Shown in pieces: positions 36,495 to 44,222 of a DNA stretch of 64,000 nt (its first letter is position 1; every line of letters starts with the position of its first letter). This DNA is from Paracoccaceae bacterium. GTDB taxonomy: Bacteria; Pseudomonadota; Alphaproteobacteria; Rhodobacterales; Rhodobacteraceae. The notes under the pieces were generated by a model. That model was not told where the DNA came from. It did not search any database and saw only the letters and a list, made by a program, of their open reading frames with translations. Made by a program: the position numbers and the translations under genes. The stretch lies in assembly GCA_902632125.1 (NCBI GenBank), contig CACPBQ010000001.1, forward strand, positions 124,001 to 188,000. Direction: 5' to 3'.

Positions 36495-37475
36495 TTGCAT
36501 CCCGTTTTAAAAACTGTTCTTGGGCGACTAGGCCTAGGATTGGCAACTCTTTTTATAGTTTCAATAATTATCTTTTCCGCAATCGAAATGCTTCCTGGAG
36601 ATTTCGGGCAAGCAATTTTGGGACAAGCTGCAACCGAAGAGACTGTTGCCGCCTTTAGACGAGAATTAGGATTGGATGAGCCCCCCTACATAAGGTATTT
36701 ACAGTGGGTTGGAGGCGCCATACAGGGCGACTTAGGAACCTCTTTTTCGGGCCGAAATGCGTCAGGGACAGATAGATCTAGAGAAGTCATCGACCTAATA
36801 GCTCCTCGCCTTTGGAACACTCTATTCTTGGCAAGTGTTACAGCAATTATTGCGGTACCGGTTTCGTTATTTTTGGGGATCACTAGTGCTTTATATCGCA
36901 ATTCTGTTTATGATCGAACAATAAACACAACTACCTTAACTACAATATCTTTTCCTGAATTTTTTGTAGCATATATTCTGATTTTATTGTTGGCATCTTT
37001 GTATCCAATTTTCCCATCTCTTGCCAATGTTGATGCTTCAACTCCATTGAACGAAAGATTATACAGAAGTGCTCTTCCCGCGTTTACACTTACACTTGTT
37101 ATTGTAGCTCACATGATGAGGATGACCCGAGCTGCAATTATTAATCTTTTAGCTAGCCCATACATTCAAATGGCCAGATTATCGGGAGCGTCACAAACTG
37201 AAGTTATACTTAAACACGCCCTCCCAAATGCTTGGGCGCCTATTGCTACCGTTATTGCTTTTAACTTAGCCTACTTAGTTGTTGGAGTTGTGGTTGTGGA
37301 AGTCGTATTTGTTTACCCTGGCGTTGGGCAATTGATGGTTGATGCTGTCACGAGCAGAGATATTCCAGTCGTACAGGGATGTGCACTAATTTTTGCTGTA
37401 ACATATATTTTATTAAACTTAATCGCTGATATAATTGGAATTATAACTAATCCAAGGTTGCTTCATCCAAAATGA
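36495..37475 (+). CDS. ABC transporter permease, DppB type
   Basis: This 326-residue inner membrane protein has six predicted spans. The binding-protein-dependent transport permease domain contains an EAA-type loop (RLSGASQTEVILKHALPNAWAPI, about residues 223-245). The N-terminal GDFGQAILGQAATEE segment is typical of the DppB/OppB branch. Translation starts at TTG, with aagg about ten bases upstream. Its end overlaps the next permease gene by 4 bp. Confidence 0.92.
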   Translation: MHPVLKTVLGRLGLGLATLFIVSIIIFSAIEMLPGDFGQAILGQAATEETVAAFRRELGLDEPPYIRYLQWVGGAIQGDLGTSFSGRNASGTDRSREVIDLIAPRLWNTLFLASVTAIIAVPVSLFLGITSALYRNSVYDRTINTTTLTTISFPEFFVAYILILLLASLYPIFPSLANVDASTPLNERLYRSALPAFTLTLVIVAHMMRMTRAAIINLLASPYIQMARLSGASQTEVILKHALPNAWAPIATVIAFNLAYLVVGVVVVEVVFVYPGVGQLMVDAVTSRDIPVVQGCALIFAVTYILLNLIADIIGIITNPRLLHPK

Positions 37476-38392
37476 CTCAAGAAAAAAATATATACTCAGC
37501 AGCTGGTGAAGTTGGCTCCATTCTTGAAAAACGTACCTTTTGGACACGAGCAAAAATAGAATTATCTAAATCACCCTGGACGGCCCGCTTTGGGCTGTTG
37601 ATTATATTTATATATGCAGTTTTGGCAATATTTGCTCCAATATTTGCTCCATATGGAGAAGCAGAGGTTTTCCCAGAGCCTTATGCCCCTTGGAGTTCAG
37701 AGCATATATTCGGCACTGATCAAATTGGCCGTGATATATTTTCACGCATGATTTATGGAGCACGCAACACAGTCGGAATAGCCGTTGCAACAACTTTTCT
37801 AGCTTTTCTCATTGGGGGTGCTCTGGGACTAGCTGCGGCAATTAATAGATCCTACATCGATCAACTTCTGAGCAGAGCCGTTGACGTTTTGATGGCAATC
37901 CCCAGCCTAATATTCGCACTAGTATTATTATCAATTTTTGGATCAACAGTTATAAATTTAATCATTATTATTGCTGTCTTGGATTCCACCCGCGTCTTCC
38001 GTTTGACAAGGGCCGTTGCCGTAAATGTAGTGGTAATGGATTATGTTGAAGCCGCCCAACTGCGAGGCGAGGGTATAGGCTGGATAATGCGAAAAGAAAT
38101 TTTACCAAACATCATGCCGCCTTTAATTGCTGAGTTTGGGCTGAGGTTTTGTTTTGTTTTCCTGACCATAGCTGCTCTTTCCTTCCTTGGTGTCGGAATA
38201 CAACCTCCTACTGCTGATTGGGGATCAATGGTACGTGATAATGCGTCTTTGATAATGTTTGCCCAATATGATTTGAAGGCTGGATTAACTCCACTTTTGC
38301 CGGCAGCTGCAATTGCACTGCTTACAGTGGCCATCAATTTTGTTGTAGATTGGTTCTTGCACAAAACTAGTGGAATACGCGATGAACAGTAA
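37472..38392 (+). CDS. ABC transporter permease, DppC type
   Basis: This 306-residue inner membrane protein is the partner of the DppB-type permease. The N-terminal oligopeptide permease C domain precedes the FGTDQIGRDIFSRMIYGAR segment (about 76-95) that marks the DppC/OppC branch. About five further membrane spans and an EAA loop (AAQLRGEGIGWIMRKEILPN) follow. Its stop overlaps the ATG of the ATPase gene by 11 bp. Confidence 0.92.
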   Translation: MTQEKNIYSAAGEVGSILEKRTFWTRAKIELSKSPWTARFGLLIIFIYAVLAIFAPIFAPYGEAEVFPEPYAPWSSEHIFGTDQIGRDIFSRMIYGARNTVGIAVATTFLAFLIGGALGLAAAINRSYIDQLLSRAVDVLMAIPSLIFALVLLSIFGSTVINLIIIIAVLDSTRVFRLTRAVAVNVVVMDYVEAAQLRGEGIGWIMRKEILPNIMPPLIAEFGLRFCFVFLTIAALSFLGVGIQPPTADWGSMVRDNASLIMFAQYDLKAGLTPLLPAAAIALLTVAINFVVDWFLHKTSGIRDEQ

Positions 38393-39995
38393 GGCGCAAA
38401 AAGCCGACAACCTAATTCAGATCAATAACCTAGAGATAGAGGGTTTTTCTGACGAACAGTGGCACCCTATTATAAAAGGCGTAAACCTTACTTTAAAACG
38501 GGGGCAAGTGATGGGCCTAATCGGAGAGTCAGGTGCTGGAAAATCTACACTTGGTCTCGCGGCTATGGGATATACCCAGCCCGGATGCAGAATAACAGGT
38601 GGAGAAATTTTGTTTGAGGGAACCGATCTTGCCTCCCTACGTGATAGTGAAAAACAAAAGTTTTGGGGAAATAGGATGACTTATGTTGCGCAATCTGCAG
38701 CCGCATCTTTTAATCCTGCACATCGTTTAATTGACCAAACGACAGCCTCAGCCATACGATTTAAAATAAAAAATGAAAGTGATGCAAAAAAAGACGCAAA
38801 AGAACTTTATGAAGCTTTAAATCTTCCAAATCCTGAGAGCATAGGAGATCGCTATCCGCACCAAGTATCTGGTGGTCAATTGCAAAGAGTCATGACTGCG
38901 ATGGCTATGTCACCAAGGCCAGACCTAATAGTTTTTGATGAACCAACGACAGCTTTAGATGTAACAACTCAAGTTGAAGTCCTTACAGCTATGAAAAACA
39001 TAGTAAAAGAATTTAACACAGCAGCCATATATATAACACACGACCTTGCTGTAGTTGCCCAAATGGCTGATGTAATAAAAGTTCTTAGATACGGTAATGA
39101 AATAGAGGAAGCAGAAACGCGTAAGATGCTCACGGCGCCCAAAGAAGAATATACGAAGTCACTTTGGTCTGTTCGCTCCCTAGAAAAAAAACCTGTAGAA
39201 GCGCAAAAACCTATTTTAGAAATTAAAAATATAGATGCAGCCTATGGAAAATTCAAAGTCCTACATAATGTCAATATTTCTGTACCTAGAGGCTCAACTG
39301 TAGCTGTAGTGGGGGAATCTGGTTCTGGAAAGTCTACTACTGCAAGAGTTATAACTGGCCTATTACCTCAGCTCAGCGGATCCATTGAATTTGATGGAGC
39401 AGTTCTACCAAAACGGCTTGAAGATCGAACTAAAGAGCAGAAAAGAATAATACAAATGATCTACCAGATGGCAGACACAGCGATGAATCCCCGGCAAACT
39501 GTTCGCGAGATCATTGGGAGACCTCTGGAGTTCTACCTAGATTTAAAAGGCAAAGAAAAAGAAGATCGTATTTTAGAACTTCTCGAAATGATCGAATTAG
39601 ACGGTCAGTTTATTGATCGCTTACCGAGTGAACTTTCAGGAGGTCAAAAACAGCGCATATGTATAGCCAGAGCTTTAGCAGCAGATCCAGAATTCATAAT
39701 TTGTGACGAAGTCACTTCGGCATTAGATCAAATTGTGCAAGAGGGGATCCTTAAGCTTCTTATGAGGCTGCAAAAAGAATTAAACCTTACCTACTTATTT
39801 ATAACTCATGATATCTCAACTGTCCGTGCCATATCAGACCACGTCGTGGTAATGAATCTCGGTGAAGTTGTAGAGCAAGGAATAAAATCAGATGTCTTCA
39901 GCCCGCCACATCCAGATTACACAGAGCTTTTACTTTCTTCAGTTCCAGAAATGGACCCAGATTGGTTGAATAATTTAAATAAAAAAAGAGATTAG
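38382..39995 (+). CDS. Dual ABC ATPase (DppD-DppF fusion)
   Basis: This is a single 537-residue protein with two complete ATP-binding cassettes, so it stands in for the separate DppD and DppF ATPases. The first cassette has GESGAGKST (about 47-55 from this start), VSGGQLQRV and FDEPTTALD. The second has GESGSGKST, LSGGQKQRI and CDEVTSALD. The second Walker B has V in place of the usual P (DEV rather than DEP), a common and probably harmless variation. An alternative GTG start lies four codons upstream. It completes the importer: binding protein, two permeases and dual ATPase. Confidence 0.92.
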   Translation: MNSKAQKADNLIQINNLEIEGFSDEQWHPIIKGVNLTLKRGQVMGLIGESGAGKSTLGLAAMGYTQPGCRITGGEILFEGTDLASLRDSEKQKFWGNRMTYVAQSAAASFNPAHRLIDQTTASAIRFKIKNESDAKKDAKELYEALNLPNPESIGDRYPHQVSGGQLQRVMTAMAMSPRPDLIVFDEPTTALDVTTQVEVLTAMKNIVKEFNTAAIYITHDLAVVAQMADVIKVLRYGNEIEEAETRKMLTAPKEEYTKSLWSVRSLEKKPVEAQKPILEIKNIDAAYGKFKVLHNVNISVPRGSTVAVVGESGSGKSTTARVITGLLPQLSGSIEFDGAVLPKRLEDRTKEQKRIIQMIYQMADTAMNPRQTVREIIGRPLEFYLDLKGKEKEDRILELLEMIELDGQFIDRLPSELSGGQKQRICIARALAADPEFIICDEVTSALDQIVQEGILKLLMRLQKELNLTYLFITHDISTVRAISDHVVVMNLGEVVEQGIKSDVFSPPHPDYTELLLSSVPEMDPDWLNNLNKKRD

Positions 39996-40039
39996 GTCTT
40001 GAACACTCTTTTCGTCCATCGTAAATGATGCACTGGTAT

Positions 40040-40114
40040 TGGGATGTAGCCAAGTGGTAAGGCATCTGTTTTTGGTACAGAGTATCGTAGGTTCGAATCC
40101 TACCATCCCAGCCA
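40040..40114 (+). tRNA. tRNA-Gln (anticodon TTG)
   Basis: This is a 75-nt cloverleaf with acceptor stem TGGGATG/CATCCCA, a D-arm with GCCAAGTGGTAAGGC, and an anticodon stem TCTGT/ACAGA around the loop TTTTGGT (anticodon TTG). A T-arm GTAGGTTCGAATCCTAC follows, and CCA is encoded. It lies 45 bp after the ABC transporter operon and marks the left edge of the accessory segment that ends at tRNA-Ala. Confidence 0.95.
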
Positions 40115-40252
40115 TAAAGTTATGACAACATAATACACTCATCCGGTACTAGCTAATCAATTGAAACTTGACGTACTTTCCTATGGGAAGCATTTTAATC
40201 GCAAAGATGAAAAGGCGTTTTTGATTTAACTGACAGAAACTTAGGATGTAAA

Positions 40253-40552
40253 ATGAGTATTTCGCGAGTAAGAATGGTCGATTTTATTTCAGAAGAAAGT
40301 TCAATAGCTTTTGAAAAAGAATATATTAAAAGAGCGCGCGAACTAGTTCCAAATGCTTTGAATTTGATCCTTACTCGGACTGGTCCAGAGAGTTTACGTA
40401 ATATTGCTGTATATCAAGATCAAAAAGATGTTGATAGTTCATTTGAAGCCACAGAAAATTTTATGGTAAATCGGAAAGGAAGCATAAAAGACGCGATTTA
40501 TCTCCATGGTCCTGTCTCCCTGAATTATTCTAAGGATCTAAGCACGAAATGA
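40253..40552 (+). CDS. Small protein of unknown function (99 aa)
   Basis: I do not recognise this 99-residue protein. It lacks a signal peptide and membrane segments and has no cysteine. The pattern of an initial strand (SRVRMVDFIS), a helix (EKEYIKRARELVPN), a strand (ALNLILTRTGPESL) and a second short strand/helix pair could fit a dimeric alpha-beta barrel (ABM-like), but this is only a secondary-structure impression. A ggatgtaa-type sequence precedes the ATG. Its stop overlaps the ATG of the next small gene by 4 bp, so the two are almost certainly cotranslated. Confidence 0.6.
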   Translation: MSISRVRMVDFISEESSIAFEKEYIKRARELVPNALNLILTRTGPESLRNIAVYQDQKDVDSSFEATENFMVNRKGSIKDAIYLHGPVSLNYSKDLSTK

Positions 40553-40878
40553 AAAAGTTCCTCTTATCATTTTTATTCAGCACATTATTGATAAATTCAG
40601 CAAATGCTGAATTTGCTATGCTCGGTTTTGGTAAAGAAAGCTGTAGCGAGATGGTAAAAACTACCAGTACAGGTTCTCAAATGGACCAAGTATATAAATT
40701 CGCTTATACCGCTTACATTCTCGGCTTTTTTACTGGAGTAAATGCCATGGAGAATAAAGCTACAGGCTTGAGAGAAATAGATATACTTTATGAATCTACA
40801 CGAGAATATTGTGAAAAAAATCCTTCAGATAAAATCTATGATGCAATGATAAGAGTACTGAGCCAAATAAGAGATTAA
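40549..40878 (+). CDS. Small exported protein of unknown function (109 aa)
   Basis: This 109-residue protein has a clear Sec signal peptide (KKFLLSFLFSTLLINSANA, cleavage after residue 20). The mature part of about 89 residues contains two cysteines (near 32 and 92) that could form a disulfide, and a YILGFFTGVNAM segment followed later by YCEKNPSDKIYDA. This layout, a Cys near the start, a Y-x-x-G-F-x-x-G segment and a Cys-x-x-P element, recalls small periplasmic proteins of the Rap1a/HdeA-like kind, but I cannot assign it. It overlaps the preceding gene by 4 bp. Confidence 0.65.
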   Translation: MKKFLLSFLFSTLLINSANAEFAMLGFGKESCSEMVKTTSTGSQMDQVYKFAYTAYILGFFTGVNAMENKATGLREIDILYESTREYCEKNPSDKIYDAMIRVLSQIRD

Positions 40879-41034
40879 ATTATAAAAAACATCACGAATC
40901 TTTTATTGATTTCTTACCTCTCGGCTAATGTGTTTATTTGACGCAACGATACTGCTTTATTCAAAACAAATGCATAGCTAAGCTTTTGTTATAAACTAAT
41001 CGAATATGAAATTTTCAAATCACGGAGGTACAGT

Positions 41035-41448
41035 ATGGTAGAAAATTTTGGTGGCAGTATTTTATATTTGATACTTTTTTTAATTCAGCTTCTTGGTCTG
41101 AGTTTTTACAGCTATCTTGTAATTCTTAATCCAAAAAAAATTATAGATGACTACCAAGTGGGTGAAGGCGCGATTGCACCTTTAAGGCTAATAGGTTCCT
41201 TCATTGTCCCCCTAGTTTTAATTGGAATATACTTACTTTTTACTTCGATTGAAGGAGCTTGGATTTATTTTATTTTAGGCCTTTTAACCTCAATATATCA
41301 GTTACTTTATGATATGGGTACTAGATTTGGCATAATCGATAAAGGGTATACAGTTGTTAACAAAACTCAGGATACAATAATTTCAATAGTTTTTGTTGTG
41401 GCCAATGTTGTGTTAATAACTGGTCTAAGTGATAGAATATATGCCTAA
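41035..41448 (+). CDS. Small membrane protein, about four spans, unknown function
   Basis: This 137-residue protein has four hydrophobic segments (about 10-29, 52-70, 73-92 and 113-132). A well-spaced ggagg precedes the ATG. Between the first two spans is a polar stretch (NPKKIIDDYQVGEGAIAPLRL), and the second loop has an RFGIIDKGY sequence. I do not recognise the family. It is monocistronic and is followed by a strong perfect hairpin. Homologous short proteins with similar NPK...Y segments occur in marine alphaproteobacteria as hypothetical genes, as far as I recall. Confidence 0.6.
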   Translation: MVENFGGSILYLILFLIQLLGLSFYSYLVILNPKKIIDDYQVGEGAIAPLRLIGSFIVPLVLIGIYLLFTSIEGAWIYFILGLLTSIYQLLYDMGTRFGIIDKGYTVVNKTQDTIISIVFVVANVVLITGLSDRIYA

Positions 41449-41456
41449 AACTTTAT

Positions 41457-41483
41457 CGTGGCTGATTTTTAAAATCAGCCACG
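41457..41483. terminator. Perfect 13-bp palindromic hairpin after the membrane protein gene
   Basis: CGTGGCTGATTTT (41457-41469) is followed after one base by its exact reverse complement (41471-41483). The inner A/T half gives the stem an A/T tip. There is no strong T-run directly after it, so it may be a factor-assisted terminator or a stabilising stem. Confidence 0.65.
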
Positions 41484-41598
41484 GACCATAGAAGAAATTT
41501 TTAATCGCTAAAATTTTTAAATACTTCTAGAAAAGCATTTTACGGGTTAAAACCTAGCTATCACTATTTTTATACAATCGTCTTTTTGGGAGATATCC

Positions 41599-42648
41599 AT
41601 GCCAGACATCGATAAGATCCGTGAACTTCAGTCGAAGGTCATGAAAGATATAGCGGCAGGCGCAATAATCCCTATAATGATGATCGGAGACGAATTAGGC
41701 TTATTTGAAAAATTGTATGAATTTGGACCTTGTTCATCAGAAAAGTTTGCAAAAAAAGTAGAAATGGATCATCGCTATTTGCGTGAATGGTTACTAGCCT
41801 TAAGTGCCGCCGGCTATGCCAGCTACGATAGTAAAAAAGGATTTTTCTCACTTTCCGATGAACAATACAGCGTCCTAGGTGACGAAAATAGCCCTTCTTT
41901 AATGATTGGTGGCTTCGAAAATTTGGTTGGAGCAGTTCATAATTACCACCTAATTAAGCAGAATTTCAAAACAGGGGAAGGAACGGAGTGGGGCTCACTT
42001 CACCCATGCTGTTTATCAGGTTCTGCTCGTTTTTTTAAACCGGCATATTCTATATTTCTTATAAATAAGTGGCTCCCAAGCATAAAAGGTGCGCTTTCAA
42101 TCCTAGAAAAAGGGGGGAGCTTTGCCGATATAGGATGTGGATTTGGCCATTCTACAACAATGATTGCAGAGCAATATCCTCAATCCTCAGTAAAAGGTAT
42201 AGATCCACATGAAAAATCAATACACGAAGCACAAAAAATAGCAGAGCAGAAAAACCTGAATAATTTATCTTATGAAATTGCTACTGCCGAAAGTTACTCA
42301 GGCGAATATGATATAATATCATTTTTTGATTGTTTGCATGATATGGGAGATCCCATAGCGGCTGTAAGCTACGCTAAAACGAAATTAAAGCCAGGAGGTG
42401 CTTTAATGATCATTGAACCGTATGCAAATGATGAGGTTTCAAAAAACTTCAATATTATAGGACAAATGTATTACGCATTTTCTACTATAGCTTGTGTACC
42501 TGCATCAAAATCTCAAGAAGGTGGGATGGCTTTAGGTGCTCAAGCAGGTCTCAAAAAATTAACAAACGTATTAAATAACGGTGGTTTCTCAAAAGTTGAA
42601 ATGACTTATAAAACAGCTTCCAATATGGTAATTGAGGCTCGGGTCTAG
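41599..42648 (+). CDS. Class I SAM-dependent methyltransferase with N-terminal winged helix
   Basis: This 349-residue protein has an N-terminal helical/winged-helix region (about 1-85, with KVEMDHRYLREWLLALSAAGY). A Rossmann methyltransferase domain follows, carrying the SAM-binding motif FADIGCGFGHST (about 175-186) and later KPGGALMIIEP (about 265-275). The layout matches the Rv2258c-like group of small-molecule methyltransferases, whose substrates are mostly unknown. It lies in the accessory segment between tRNA-Gln and tRNA-Ala and seems to be monocistronic or coupled to the small membrane protein 12 bp downstream. Confidence 0.8.
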   Translation: MPDIDKIRELQSKVMKDIAAGAIIPIMMIGDELGLFEKLYEFGPCSSEKFAKKVEMDHRYLREWLLALSAAGYASYDSKKGFFSLSDEQYSVLGDENSPSLMIGGFENLVGAVHNYHLIKQNFKTGEGTEWGSLHPCCLSGSARFFKPAYSIFLINKWLPSIKGALSILEKGGSFADIGCGFGHSTTMIAEQYPQSSVKGIDPHEKSIHEAQKIAEQKNLNNLSYEIATAESYSGEYDIISFFDCLHDMGDPIAAVSYAKTKLKPGGALMIIEPYANDEVSKNFNIIGQMYYAFSTIACVPASKSQEGGMALGAQAGLKKLTNVLNNGGFSKVEMTYKTASNMVIEARV

Positions 42649-42660
42649 CAGCGTCAGAAA

Positions 42661-42846
42661 ATGTTGAATTATAATAAAAGTATATCAAATTTAATTAAAG
42701 AAATAATAAACATCGTCGTAGGCGGTTCTCTAATAGGCTTATTTAGCCTTTTCTTTTTACCACCTTTAGCAATCAAATATTGGTGGTTGGTTTGGCTTAT
42801 TTCTTCATTAGCTATTTTGCTTTGGCGAATGTTACGCAAAAGATAA
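42661..42846 (+). CDS. Very small membrane protein (61 aa)
   Basis: This 61-residue peptide has two hydrophobic segments (about 14-33 and 40-56) and ends with a basic tail (RMLRKR). It is 12 bp downstream of the methyltransferase gene and has no strong ribosome binding site. It could be a real small membrane protein or a chance frame; the even hydrophobic/basic pattern favours a real gene. Confidence 0.4.
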   Translation: MLNYNKSISNLIKEIINIVVGGSLIGLFSLFFLPPLAIKYWWLVWLISSLAILLWRMLRKR

Positions 42847-43004
42847 AATTTATCACCTAGATACTTTACGGAAGTCTTGAATAAAAATTATTTAAACTTT
42901 TGAAATTTTTAGAGCAAAATTAATTTTCCTAAATATACCTCCAAATATGCCTCTCTGTATACCTCTTTTTAGGATAAATTGGTTGATTAAATTTCAATGC
43001 CAAC

Positions 43005-43393
43005 TCAGCAATCAGCAATAAAATCAATCTCAACTGATGCACCAACAGCTAAGCCCGTAACTCCAATACAGGTTCTTGAAGGAAGTTTGCCACTTGGAAA
43101 GTACAAAGCATAAACTTTGTTCATCTTATCAAAATCTGCAAAGTTTACTAAGTAGACCCGGGCAAATATAGCTTAATCTAAGGAAGAACCCGCAGCCTGA
43201 AGAACATCAATTAAATTTTTCATTACCTGATGGGTTTGTTCTTCTAGATCACCTGAAACAAGTTGTGAGTTATCATTTTTCAAGGTTGGCATCTGACCAG
43301 TAACAAATAGAAAATCGCCTGCTTTTACAGCATGACTGAAGGGGCAACTTTCACTAGTCCATCTGAGAAGTTTAAGTGTGAAATTTCCATCAT
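43005..43393 (-). pseudogene. Decayed RidA (YjgF/UK114) family gene
   Basis: On the minus strand the reading frame ending at 43005 encodes the bulk of a RidA-family protein: CPFSHAVKAGDFLFVTGQMP, then a middle helix, then ARVYLVNFADFDKMNKVYA and RTCIGVTGLAVGASVEIDF. These are the typical GQxP, YxxxF and RTCxGV signatures of enamine/imine deaminases. The frame is broken by an in-frame TAA (near 43173) between two conserved halves. The only ATG codons at the 5' end (43388-43393) are in a different frame, so a frameshift is also needed. Two independent lesions argue for a true pseudogene rather than a sequencing error. The 650 bp between the small membrane gene and the sugar transferase hold only this remnant and the tandem repeat at 43419. 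Confidence 0.8.
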
Positions 43394-43418
43394 GATTTGT
43401 TCCCTTTTAAAATTTTTC

Positions 43419-43454
43419 CTATTGTAAGGACTATTGTAAGGACTATTGTAAGAA
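43419..43454 (+). repeat. Three tandem 12-bp repeats upstream of the sugar transferase
   Basis: The unit CTATTGTAAGGA occurs at 43419-43430 and 43431-43442, with a one-base variant (ending AGAA) at 43443-43454. Each unit carries a Shine-Dalgarno-like AAGGA or AAGAA. The array lies 6 bp before an in-frame ATG (43460) and 42 bp before the family-typical start (43496). Copy number changes would keep the frame, since 12 is a multiple of three. Confidence 0.85.
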
Positions 43455-43495
43455 CAAGAATGAGGAATCCTCAAGTCATATTGGGAACTATACAA

Positions 43496-44167
43496 ATGCA
43501 AAGACTATTTGATATTCTTTTTGCACTTGTTGCCCTTACACTCCTGAGCCCATTCCTTTTATTAATTTGTTTGGTTCTGAAGTTCTCAGGTGAAGGGCAA
43601 ATAATTTTTAAACAGGAAAGATTTGGCTTCAGGGGGAAAAAAATCAAAATCTTCAAATTTGCAACAATGGTCAAAAATAGTCCTAACATAGGATCCGGTA
43701 CACTTACTATGGCAAATGATCCAAGAGTTCTCCCAGTAGGAAAATTTTTAAGAAAAGCTAAAATTAATGAACTTCCACAACTAATAAATATTTTGCTTGG
43801 GGATATTAGTTTTGTAGGCCCCAGGCCATTAGTTTTAGAAGGAGAGGAGCATTACGGAGAAAAAAGATCTAAAGTTATCCGTAGTATTAAACCTGGGGCT
43901 ACAGGTGTAGGCTCTTTAGTGTTGAGAGATGAAGAGAAATATTATGCCCATAGAACAGATGCCCGTGAATTTTATAAAAGCGTTATCTCGCCATATAAAT
44001 TTGAACTTGAGGAATGGTACATACAGCGACAATCGTTTTTACTAAATATTAAAATTATGGCATTGACAGCCATGGCAATTGCTTGGCCAAATTTTTCTCC
44101 TTGGAAATTCTTGCCGGACCTGCCGAGAATGCCTAAAGAAATGATTAATGAAAAACTTAGGGGCTGA
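43496..44167 (+). CDS. Undecaprenyl-phosphate sugar phosphotransferase (bacterial sugar transferase, PglC-like)
   Basis: This initiating glycosyl-1-phosphate transferase moves a phospho-sugar from a UDP-sugar to undecaprenyl phosphate at the inner membrane. It has the single re-entrant membrane helix at the N-terminus (RLFDILFALVALTLLSPFLL, residues 3-22). The catalytic domain follows, with FKQERFG, the KFATM element in place of the usual KFRTM, and the conserved NELPQLINILLGDISFVGPRPL region. Small PglC-type enzymes have this length (about 200 residues or more). The frame extends back to TTG 43397, with another ATG at 43460 just after the 12-bp repeats; the start used here matches the family. 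It heads a three-gene group with the E1 and lipoyl-acyltransferase genes (55 bp gap). Confidence 0.85.
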   Translation: MQRLFDILFALVALTLLSPFLLLICLVLKFSGEGQIIFKQERFGFRGKKIKIFKFATMVKNSPNIGSGTLTMANDPRVLPVGKFLRKAKINELPQLINILLGDISFVGPRPLVLEGEEHYGEKRSKVIRSIKPGATGVGSLVLRDEEKYYAHRTDAREFYKSVISPYKFELEEWYIQRQSFLLNIKIMALTAMAIAWPNFSPWKFLPDLPRMPKEMINEKLRG

Positions 44168-44222
44168 GTCTTTGGATATAACTAGCTTGGAGCAAACCTT
44201 TTACTCTTATGGTTACTAAATT

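Noticed and set aside
43397..43495. Extended sugar transferase start at TTG 43397
   Set aside because: It would translate the tandem repeat as IVRT units, and the family starts at the MxRLFDI segment; kept only as an alternative.
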